DNA of 10,974 bases from an uncultured Oscillospiraceae bacterium (lineage in GTDB: Bacteria; Bacillota; Clostridia; Oscillospirales; Acutalibacteraceae): NCBI GenBank assembly GCA_900553255.1, contig USCI01000079.1, positions 1-10,974 on the forward strand, written 5' to 3'. Positions 1-5,998 of this stretch are shown here, in pieces. A program made the position numbers and the translations under genes. Under the pieces are notes generated by a model, which was not told the origin of the DNA, searched no databases, and worked only from the letters and a program-made list of their open reading frames with translations. The stretch's first letter is position 1. Each line of letters opens with the position of its first letter.

Positions 1-47
1 CACCCCACTTGTTATTCAGTATACCATACTGTCTAACAAATGGGGTG
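1..47. repeat. 47-bp near-perfect palindrome at window edge
   Basis: The first 47 bases form an inverted repeat centred on base 24. Bases 1-7, 9-14 and 17-22 pair with 41-47, 34-39 and 26-31; only positions 8, 15 and 16 mismatch, and bases 23-25 form the loop. In minus-strand RNA the position 8/40 mismatch becomes a G-U wobble, which slightly favours a function in a transcript reading leftwards out of the oxidoreductase gene. It could be that gene's terminator, whose T-run would lie just outside the window. It could also be a dispersed palindromic element or a binding site for a dimeric regulator. The symmetry is seen directly; the function is not determined. Confidence 0.7.
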
Positions 48-93
48 CTGTTCACTGGCTGCACGCCTGTTCTTTTGTCTGTTGGTTATATTT

Positions 94-1176
94 TTAGAAG
101 TAAACCGCTTCGCCGGTCTTTGCTGAGGTGTAAATCGCCTCGAGGATCTCGGTGACCACCAGCGCCTGCTCCGGCAGAACCAGCGGCGTCGTGTCGTTGA
201 TGATGGAATCAATCCACTGCGCCGCTTCCACATCCGAGCAGTCATCGGAAGCCGCACCGCTGTAGAAGGCCACGCCGCCGCTCTCCAGAGAGGGCTTTTT
301 GATGGTCTGCTTATTGAAATCGATCATGTTGAAGCGCAGGCCGTCGACCATATCCGCGCCGGCTTTGGTACCGCACAGCGTCGTTTTGGCTTCCTGTACA
401 TCCAGCGTGTTGAGTGCCCAGCTGGATTCCAGAATGATCGTGGCACCGTCCTGCATGGTGATGAAGCCGAACGCGGAATCCTCTACCGTGAACTTCTCCG
501 GATCCCAGTCGCCCCAGGCGTTGCCGGTCTCGGTCTGCTTGCCGAGCTTTTTGAAGGTCTGGCCCAAAACAGCCTTCGGCTTGTAGTTGTTCATCATCCA
601 CAGGGTCAGATCGAGGGCATGGGTGCCGATATCGATCAGCGGGCCGCCGCCCTGCTCATATTCATTGAGGAAAACGCCCCAGGTCGGCACCGCGCGGCGG
701 CGGATGGCGTGCGCCTTGGCAAAGTAGATTTCACCGAGATCCCCGCGGTCCACCGCTTTTTTCAGCAGAAGGCTGTCCGGACGGCAGCGGTTCTGATAGC
801 CGATGGTCAGCTTCTTGCCGCTGCGCTTGGCCGCTTCGAGCATTTTGCGCGCGTCCGCGGCGGTTTTCGCCATGGGCTTTTCACACATAACATGCTTGCC
901 TGCCTCGAGAGCGGCCACCGAGATTTCGCAGTGGCTGCGGTTCGGCGTCAGCACATGCACAACATCGATGCTCTTGTCCTCGAGCAGCTGATGATAATCC
1001 TCGTATACCTTCGCATCCGCCGTGCCGTATTTTTTGGCAGCTTCCTGCGCGCGCTCCACGATGATATCGCAGAACGCAACCATTTCCACCTTGTCGGACA
1101 GGCGGGAAAGCGCGGGCATATGTTTGCCGTTGGCGATACCGCCGCAACCGATGATGCCGATTTTCAGTTTGCTCAT
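94..1176 (-). CDS. Gfo/Idh/MocA-family NAD(P)-dependent oxidoreductase, substrate unknown
   Basis: This 360-residue protein has the two-domain build of the Gfo/Idh/MocA family, which oxidises or reduces hydroxyl/keto groups of sugars, inositols and related compounds in the cytoplasm. The N-terminal Rossmann fold shows G10-C-G12-G-I-A15 for dinucleotide binding. The family's EKP motif with the usual catalytic Lys is at E99-K100-P101. The C-terminal domain carries a GGGPLIDIGTHALD stretch, with D182 and H186 at the usual substrate-site positions. The start at 1176 (ATG) is chosen because a strong AGGAGG lies just upstream on the minus strand (about 1184-1190) and the Rossmann strand begins right after it; the frame stays open upstream to 1278 but without family-like sequence. 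Many family members share these motifs, so no substrate is assigned. It is divergent from mnmA and shows no link to pyrimidine synthesis. Confidence 0.88.
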   Translation of the reverse strand: MSKLKIGIIGCGGIANGKHMPALSRLSDKVEMVAFCDIIVERAQEAAKKYGTADAKVYEDYHQLLEDKSIDVVHVLTPNRSHCEISVAALEAGKHVMCEKPMAKTAADARKMLEAAKRSGKKLTIGYQNRCRPDSLLLKKAVDRGDLGEIYFAKAHAIRRRAVPTWGVFLNEYEQGGGPLIDIGTHALDLTLWMMNNYKPKAVLGQTFKKLGKQTETGNAWGDWDPEKFTVEDSAFGFITMQDGATIILESSWALNTLDVQEAKTTLCGTKAGADMVDGLRFNMIDFNKQTIKKPSLESGGVAFYSGAASDDCSDVEAAQWIDSIINDTTPLVLPEQALVVTEILEAIYTSAKTGEAVYF

Positions 1177-1246
1177 CTGTTTTTCCTCCTGCAAATCAAT
1201 TTTTACGTCAACCCATTTACTGGCAAGGGGGCTTAACGATAGTTCT

Positions 1247-1275
1247 ATGTTACTGAAAATCCCGGTGAATTGCAA
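1247..1275 (-). promoter_or_regulatory. Possible sigma-A promoter for the oxidoreductase gene
   Basis: Reading the minus strand, a TTGCAA -35-like box (plus 1270-1275) and a TAACAT -10-like box (plus 1247-1252) are separated by 17 bases. Each matches the consensus at four of six positions. Transcription would start near 1240, giving a leader of about 65 nt before the ATG at 1176. The stretch around it (1250-1320) is clearly more AT-rich than the genes. This is a motif-based guess only. Confidence 0.4.
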
Positions 1276-1334
1276 CAACTTATTTTAAGGTTTAACAAAC
1301 AATTTTTATCTATCGATTTCCTCGGTGCCGGGGA

Positions 1335-1363
1335 TAGGCAAGTCACCGATTTTCTGGTATACT
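1335..1363 (+). promoter_or_regulatory. Likely extended -10 promoter for mnmA
   Basis: A TATACT -10 box (1358-1363) is preceded by TGG at 1355-1357, making an extended -10 element. A TAGGCA -35-like box (four of six matches) lies 17 bases upstream at 1335-1340. Transcription would start near 1370, about 30 nt before the TTG start at 1400. This position also argues against the in-frame GTG at 1325 as a start, because that codon would lie upstream of the transcript. Confidence 0.55.
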
Positions 1364-1399
1364 GAGGATAAAAGCCGTGCAGAAGGAGAGAAGCGCACG

Positions 1400-2443
1400 T
1401 TGAAAACGATATGGCTGGGGATGAGCGGAGGCGTGGACAGCTCGGCAGCCGCTTTACTGCTCCGACAACAGGGGTATAACGTGGTTGGAATTACGCTTCG
1501 GCTGCATGGGCAGGCCGAACGGGACTGCACCGATGCCCGCCGTGTATGCGATGCCCTGGGGATCGAGCACCGTATTCTCGACGGCCGGGAACGTTTCCGG
1601 GATGCCGTGATTTCCCGTTTTATTGAGGATTATTATGCGGGGCGTACGCCGAATCCCTGCGTTGTATGCAACCGGCGGATCAAATTCGGCTGGATGCTGG
1701 ATGAGGCGCTGCGAAGCGGGGCGGACGGGATTGCTACGGGGCATTATGCCAATACGGCGTATGATCCTGTCAGCGGCCGCTGGCAGCTCAGGTGTTCCCG
1801 TTCCGGAAAGGATCAAAGCTACATGCTCTACGGTTTGTCGCAGGAGCAGCTGGCGCATACCCTTTTTCCGCTCCGGAACCGGGAAAAGGACGAGGTGCGC
1901 CGGCTGGCAAGGGAAGCCGGTTTACCGGTTGCCGATAAAGGGGACAGCATGGAAATCTGCTTTGTCCCCGGCGACGATTACATTGCTTTTTTAAATGCGG
2001 AAGCCGGACGGCCGATGCTGCCGGGAAACTTTGTGGATAAAAATGGCCGGGTGCTCGGCCGGCATGCCGGTCTGCCGCGGTACACGGTGGGGCAGCGCAA
2101 GGGGCTCGGCGTTTCCTTTGGACGGCCCATGTATGTTGTGGCGCTGGATGCGGCTCGCAACGAAGTGGTGCTGGGGGAGGAAGGGCGGCAGATGTCATCC
2201 GTTCTTTATGCGGACGAGGTGAACTATTTATCCGTCGGACGCCCCGATGCTCCGATCGCCGTTCAGGCGAAGATCCGCTATCAGGCGCCGCCGGCACAGG
2301 CTGTGCTTACCCCATTGGACGACAGCCGGGTGCGGGTGGATTTCGCCCAGCCGCAGCGTTCGGTAACGCCGGGGCAGGCGGTCGTCTTTTATGACGGCGA
2401 TCTGGTTCTCGGCGGAGGCACCATTTACGCCGGCGCGCAATAA
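1400..2443 (+). CDS. mnmA: tRNA-specific 2-thiouridylase MnmA (CxxC...C type)
   Basis: MnmA activates U34 of Lys, Glu and Gln tRNAs with ATP and inserts sulfur to give 2-thiouridine. The 348-residue protein opens with the PP-loop ATP motif SGGVDSS (residues 9-15), then TPNPCVVCNRRIKFG with C87 and C90, a GHYA motif, GKDQSYMLY, and DSMEICFVPGDD with C187, followed by the C-terminal barrel with YTVGQRKGLG. C90 and C187 align with the two catalytic cysteines of the E. coli enzyme, where C87 is Asp. The C87-x-x-C90...C187 set is the one reported for iron-sulfur-dependent MnmA. The segment between the PP loop and ARRV is roughly ten residues shorter than in E. coli. The start is TTG at 1400, 11 nt after GAAGGAG (1382-1388); an in-frame ATG at 1421 leaves too little N-terminal sequence. 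It lies 149 bp before pyrC, with no evident terminator between them. Confidence 0.9.
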   Translation: MKTIWLGMSGGVDSSAAALLLRQQGYNVVGITLRLHGQAERDCTDARRVCDALGIEHRILDGRERFRDAVISRFIEDYYAGRTPNPCVVCNRRIKFGWMLDEALRSGADGIATGHYANTAYDPVSGRWQLRCSRSGKDQSYMLYGLSQEQLAHTLFPLRNREKDEVRRLAREAGLPVADKGDSMEICFVPGDDYIAFLNAEAGRPMLPGNFVDKNGRVLGRHAGLPRYTVGQRKGLGVSFGRPMYVVALDAARNEVVLGEEGRQMSSVLYADEVNYLSVGRPDAPIAVQAKIRYQAPPAQAVLTPLDDSRVRVDFAQPQRSVTPGQAVVFYDGDLVLGGGTIYAGAQ

Positions 2444-2500
2444 GCGCAACAGAACAAAAAAGCAATATTGGTGTGGAAAGGTATTTAGATAGAATGGCTA

Positions 2501-2530
2501 TTGCCAACAAAGGGCATTTTGTGCTATACT
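2501..2530 (+). promoter_or_regulatory. Predicted sigma-A promoter of the pyr operon
   Basis: TTGCCA (2501-2506) and TATACT (2525-2530) are separated by 18 bases, and a TG one base before the -10 box (2522-2523) makes an extended -10 element. Transcription would start near 2537, giving a leader of about 56 nt before pyrC. The spacer holds a small inverted repeat, ACAAA (2507-2511) and TTTGT (2518-2522), which could be an operator or chance. This is the only convincing promoter seen for the six pyr genes, since the later gaps are 50 bp or less. Confidence 0.65.
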
Positions 2531-2543
2531 TCATAGTTAGGGT

Positions 2544-2563
2544 CGGCGCGTAAGAGCGCGCTG
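2544..2563 (+). promoter_or_regulatory. Small GC-rich leader hairpin upstream of pyrC
   Basis: The predicted leader can fold into a 7-bp stem (2544-2550 with 2557-2563, one G-U pair) closed by a six-base loop, TAAGAG. It ends about 10 bases before the pyrC ribosome binding region and does not cover it. No U-run follows, so it is not an intrinsic terminator, and I cannot match it to the PyrR-binding loop consensus. A role in translation control or transcript stability is possible but untested. Confidence 0.35.
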
Positions 2564-2592
2564 CAATCATCATAAGGGAAGGCGGGAATGGT

Positions 2593-3864
2593 GTGGACAA
2601 GCTGTTGATTCAGGGGGCTGCCGTTATCGATCCTTCCTCACAGTACCAGGAGATTCAGGATATCCTGATCACTGACGGTGTTATTGCCGCGCGGGGAAAA
2701 CGGCTTTCCTGTCCGGATGCCGCCGTGATCGAGGCCGATGGCCTGGTTTGTATCCCGGGGCTTGTTGATATTCATGTACATCTGCGCGATCCCGGCCAAA
2801 CGCATAAGGAGGACATCCTTTCCGGCTGCCGGGCCGCTGCTGCTGGCGGTGTCACCTCGGTGGCCTGTATGCCAAACACCAGCCCGGCCTGTGATTCGCC
2901 GGAAACGGTACACTATATAAAACAAACCGCCCGGCAGGCATCCGCACGTGTTTATCCGATTGCCGCGGCGACCCGTTCCCTCGCTGGCGAGGAGCTTACC
3001 GATCTCCGGTCGCTCCATTCTGCCGGCGCTGTGGCTGTTTCGGATGACGGCCGGCCGGTGGCAACCGCTGCGTTGATGAAAACCGTTATGGAAACGGCGG
3101 CCGCTCTCGGCATGCCGGTTTTGGCCCATTGCGAGGAACTGTCTCTGGTGCAGGGCGGAATCATGAACGAGGGAACGGTTTCCCGTTCTCTCGGCGTTCC
3201 CGGTATTTCCCGTGCGGCGGAAGACGTCGGCACGGCAAGAGAAATCGCTTTGGCAGCCGCTACCGGCTGTCCCGTTCATATTTGTCATGTCAGTACAAGG
3301 GGAAGCGTTGAGCTGATCCGGGACGCGCGTCGACGCGGTGTTCCGGTAACCGGTGAAACAGCTCCCCATTATTTTTATCTGACCGACGAGATCCTTGAAA
3401 AAAGGGATGCGGATTACCGCATGAATCCGCCGCTGCGCACCGAGGATGACCGGCAGGCTGTCATCGAGGGACTGCGTGACGGGACGCTGGAGATCATCGC
3501 GACCGATCATGCGCCGCATGCGGCGGCGGAAAAAGCGGATTTCTGCCGTGCGCCGAATGGTGCGGTCGGTCTGGAAACCTCGCTTGCTGTCGGCATCACG
3601 GCGCTGGTGCGCCCGGGCTATCTCAGTCTGATGCAGCTGGTGGAAAAGATGTCGCTGAACCCGGCGCGTCTGCTCCATCTTCCGGCAGGCACGCTGGAGG
3701 TCGGTGCGCAGGCGGATCTTGTTCTGTTCGACCCACGGGAATCCTGGACGGTGGAGCCGGACAGGCTGCACGGCAAATCTCACAATACGCCGTTTAAGTG
3801 CAAGACGCTGTACGGCAGGGTAAAAGCGACCCTGCTCGGCGGTAAAACGGTATATCGCGGCTGA
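2593..3864 (+). CDS. pyrC: Dihydroorotase, class I (PyrC)
   Basis: PyrC catalyses the reversible cyclisation of N-carbamoyl-aspartate to dihydroorotate, the third step of UMP synthesis. The 423-residue protein has the amidohydrolase fold with metal ligands visible in order: H61-x-H63 within DIHVHLRDPG, D151 in the VSDDG loop (in class I enzymes this Asp takes the bridging position of the carbamylated Lys of class II), H179 in AHCEE, H232 in HICHVS, and D305 with H309 in ATDHAPH. Asn95 of MPNT and the RMNPPLR substrate loop are also present, so it looks active. The start is GTG at 2593, about 10 nt after AAGGGAAGG (2574-2582); no in-frame ATG fits better. An out-of-frame ATG at 2588 competes for the same ribosome binding region. 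It is first in the operon, 26 nt before pyrF. Confidence 0.95.
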   Translation: MDKLLIQGAAVIDPSSQYQEIQDILITDGVIAARGKRLSCPDAAVIEADGLVCIPGLVDIHVHLRDPGQTHKEDILSGCRAAAAGGVTSVACMPNTSPACDSPETVHYIKQTARQASARVYPIAAATRSLAGEELTDLRSLHSAGAVAVSDDGRPVATAALMKTVMETAAALGMPVLAHCEELSLVQGGIMNEGTVSRSLGVPGISRAAEDVGTAREIALAAATGCPVHICHVSTRGSVELIRDARRRGVPVTGETAPHYFYLTDEILEKRDADYRMNPPLRTEDDRQAVIEGLRDGTLEIIATDHAPHAAAEKADFCRAPNGAVGLETSLAVGITALVRPGYLSLMQLVEKMSLNPARLLHLPAGTLEVGAQADLVLFDPRESWTVEPDRLHGKSHNTPFKCKTLYGRVKATLLGGKTVYRG

Positions 3865-3890
3865 ACAGAAATTTTGGGAGGAATTAGGTA

Positions 3891-4826
3891 ATGTCATTTG
3901 ATCGTCTCATCGACGCGATTCGGCAAAAACAGAACCCCACGGTAGCCGGACTGGACCCCAAGCTGGAGTATATCCCGTCCTATATTGTGAAGGGGGCTAT
4001 CGAGGAGTATGGCGAAACCCTGGAGGGTGCCGCTGCTGCGGTTTTCACGTATAACTGCGGCCTGATTGATGCTTTGGCGGATATTGTTCCCGCTGTCAAG
4101 CCGCAGGCGGCTTATTATGAGCGCTTTGGCTGGCCGGGAATGCGCGCTCTGGCCCAGACCATCGAATACGCGCGGCAGAAGGGGATGTATGTCATCACCG
4201 ACGGCAAGCGCAATGACATCGGTTCCACCATGGAAGCGTATGCCGCCGCGCATCTGGGGTGGGTGAAGGTCGGCGACCGGGAATACCGCGCGTTCGCCGG
4301 CGACGCCCTGACGGTCAACGGTTATCTTGGCACGGACGGCATTAAGCCGCTGCTGGATATCTGCGCAAAAGAAGACGCGGGGATTTTTGTGCTGGTAAAG
4401 ACCTCCAATCCGTCCTCCGGCGAACTGCAGGATCGTCTGATCGACGGCGAACCGGTTTACCGACAGATGGGGCGGATGTGCGAAGCCTGGGGCGAGCAGC
4501 TTGCCGCGGCCGGTGCGCCCTCACGTTACGGGTATTCCGGTGTCGGCGCGGTCGTGGGCGCAACCTATCCGGCGCAGCTGGAGGAACTGCGCAAGGCGCT
4601 TCCGCACACCTTCTTCCTGGTTCCCGGCTACGGTGCCCAGGGCGGCGGTGCGGCAGACGTTGCCGGCGCTTTTGACCGCAACGGCTACGGCGCTGTCATC
4701 AATTCTTCCCGCGGCATCATGTGCGCGTGGCAGAAAGAGAAATGCGCCGAGCAGGACTATGCCGAAGCGGCCAGAAGGGAAGCGCTGCGCATGAAGGAAG
4801 CGCTCTCTGCCGTATGCCGGCTGTAA
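3891..4826 (+). CDS. pyrF: Orotidine 5'-phosphate decarboxylase, type 2 (PyrF)
   Basis: PyrF removes CO2 from OMP to give UMP, the last step of the de novo pathway. At 311 residues it belongs to the longer type 2 subfamily rather than the roughly 230-240-residue E. coli or Bacillus type. The catalytic D-x-K-x-x-D signature is present as D104-G-K106-R-N-D109, with the additional active-site Lys at K70 in AVKPQ. The phosphate-binding region appears as VPGYGAQGGG, and the C-terminal NSSRGI motif is typical of the subfamily. The ATG at 3891 follows GGGAGGA (3876-3882) by a normal gap, which fixes the start. It lies 26 nt after pyrC and 50 nt before carA, and is clearly co-transcribed with them. 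Confidence 0.95.
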   Translation: MSFDRLIDAIRQKQNPTVAGLDPKLEYIPSYIVKGAIEEYGETLEGAAAAVFTYNCGLIDALADIVPAVKPQAAYYERFGWPGMRALAQTIEYARQKGMYVITDGKRNDIGSTMEAYAAAHLGWVKVGDREYRAFAGDALTVNGYLGTDGIKPLLDICAKEDAGIFVLVKTSNPSSGELQDRLIDGEPVYRQMGRMCEAWGEQLAAAGAPSRYGYSGVGAVVGATYPAQLEELRKALPHTFFLVPGYGAQGGGAADVAGAFDRNGYGAVINSSRGIMCAWQKEKCAEQDYAEAARREALRMKEALSAVCRL

Positions 4827-4876
4827 AATCGTTTGCAAACAGGGAAATTTAGCATAAAAGGGAGAGGACGATCGAG

Positions 4877-5950
4877 ATGAAGACTGCTTATCTGCTGATG
4901 GCGGACGGAACCGTGTACAAGGGATATGCGATGGGAAGCGAGGGGGAGGCCCTGGGCGAGGTTGTGTTCAATACCGACATGACCGCCAGCCAGGAACTCC
5001 TGCAGGATCCCACCTATTCCGGCCAGATCGTGGTGCAGACCTATCCGCTCATCGGCAACCGCGGTGTGGATCCGGTGAGCGAATCCAAGCTGGTCGCCAG
5101 CGGCTATATTGTGCGTGAATGGTGCGTGGAACCGACCGATGCGCACGAGTTTGTCACCCTGGACGAATATCTCCGGCAGCAGGGGATTGTCGGCCTTTGC
5201 GGGATCGATACGCGCGCACTGACCCGGCACATCCGCGATTTCGGCGTCATGAACGGACTGATTACCGGCTCTCTGGAGAATAAAGACGAAAAAATCGAGC
5301 GGATCAAGGCTTATCGCGTACCGCCGGCAGTGGGGAAAATCACCATTTCGGCGCCGCGCTGCTATGAGGCGCCGGATGCGCAGTATAAGCTGGCGATTCC
5401 GGACTACGGTTTCCGGCGGGGTATCCTGGAGCATTTCCTGCGCCGGGGCTGCTCTTGCACCCTGTATCCGGCTTATACGCCGGCCGCGGAAATCCTCAAA
5501 GACAATCCGGATGGCATTGTCCTGTCGGACGGCCCCGGCGATCCCTGGGATAATCCGGAAATCGTGGAGATTATCCGGGAGCTGACGGCGAGCGGAAAAC
5601 CGCTGTTCGGCTGGGGGCTGGGGCACCAGCTGATGGCGGTGTCCGCCGGTTTTGCAATCGAAAAGCTGCCGGTCGGTCATCGCGGAAGCAATCAGCCGGT
5701 GCGCAATCTGGAAAACGGCCGTATTATGACCACAGAGCAGAACCACGGCTACGCCGTGAGCCTGGCCAGCGTGGATTCCGCAAAAGCCTTCGCTTTTCTC
5801 CGGAACGTCAACGACGGAACGGTGGAAGGCCTCGATTATAAGGAGCATCCGGTTTTCACTGTTCAGTTTGAGCCGGCCGACGGCAAGGGCTATCAGGATA
5901 CCGCGTGGGTATTTGACCGGTTCCTGGAAATGCTGAAAGCCTCCAAATAA
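4877..5950 (+). CDS. carA: CarA-like subunit of carbamoyl-phosphate synthetase lacking the glutaminase catalytic triad
   Basis: CarA normally hydrolyses glutamine and passes ammonia through a tunnel to CarB. This 357-residue protein (usual length about 350-380) has both domains: the N-terminal CPSase small-subunit domain (about 1-150) and a class I glutamine amidotransferase domain (about 168-355). The fold motifs LSDGPGDP, GLGHQ, GHRGSNQPV and TEQNHGYAV are kept. The catalytic residues are not. The nucleophile position (E. coli Cys269) is Gly247, in FGWGLGHQ instead of FGICLGHQ. His353 is replaced by Glu332 and Glu355 by Ala334, in QFEPAD instead of the usual xHPEAS. The N-terminal MTGYQE motif is MTASQE. 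The reading frame is intact and the three changes are far apart, so a sequencing error or simple pseudogene is unlikely. I infer that it supports CarB structurally while free ammonia is the nitrogen donor. The ATG follows a GGGAGAGGA-type site. Confidence 0.9.
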   Translation: MKTAYLLMADGTVYKGYAMGSEGEALGEVVFNTDMTASQELLQDPTYSGQIVVQTYPLIGNRGVDPVSESKLVASGYIVREWCVEPTDAHEFVTLDEYLRQQGIVGLCGIDTRALTRHIRDFGVMNGLITGSLENKDEKIERIKAYRVPPAVGKITISAPRCYEAPDAQYKLAIPDYGFRRGILEHFLRRGCSCTLYPAYTPAAEILKDNPDGIVLSDGPGDPWDNPEIVEIIRELTASGKPLFGWGLGHQLMAVSAGFAIEKLPVGHRGSNQPVRNLENGRIMTTEQNHGYAVSLASVDSAKAFAFLRNVNDGTVEGLDYKEHPVFTVQFEPADGKGYQDTAWVFDRFLEMLKASK

Positions 5951-5998
5951 GCTTTTTGTATACTGTTTGCCGCTTGAAATCGTAAGGAGGATAACGAT

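Noticed and set aside
1325..1399. In-frame GTG at 1325 as a longer mnmA start
   Set aside because: It lies upstream of the predicted promoter, adds 25 residues unlike MnmA N-termini, and lacks a good ribosome binding site, while TTG at 1400 has one.
2444..2500. Intrinsic terminator between mnmA and pyrC
   Set aside because: Only a 4-bp GCGC pairing is present, followed by A-rich rather than T-rich sequence, so read-through from mnmA into pyrC remains possible.
2544..2563. PyrR-binding loop in the pyrC leader
   Set aside because: The hairpin loop does not show the expected PyrR consensus around the loop, and no terminator/antiterminator pair follows.
4831..4840. GTTTGCAAAC palindrome between pyrF and carA
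   Set aside because: Ten base pairs without a partner promoter or a T-run is within what chance gives in a window of this size; no role can be supported.
4877..5950. carA as a pseudogene or sequencing artefact
   Set aside because: The frame is complete with a normal start, stop and length. The three catalytic changes are separate in-frame substitutions, one needing several base changes (tgg ggg in place of an ATC TGC-like pair), and the surrounding motifs are conserved.
5951..5998. Internal promoter between carA and carB (TATACT at 5959-5964)
   Set aside because: No -35 box is found at an acceptable distance and no TG extension is present. The gap is short and fits simple co-transcription.
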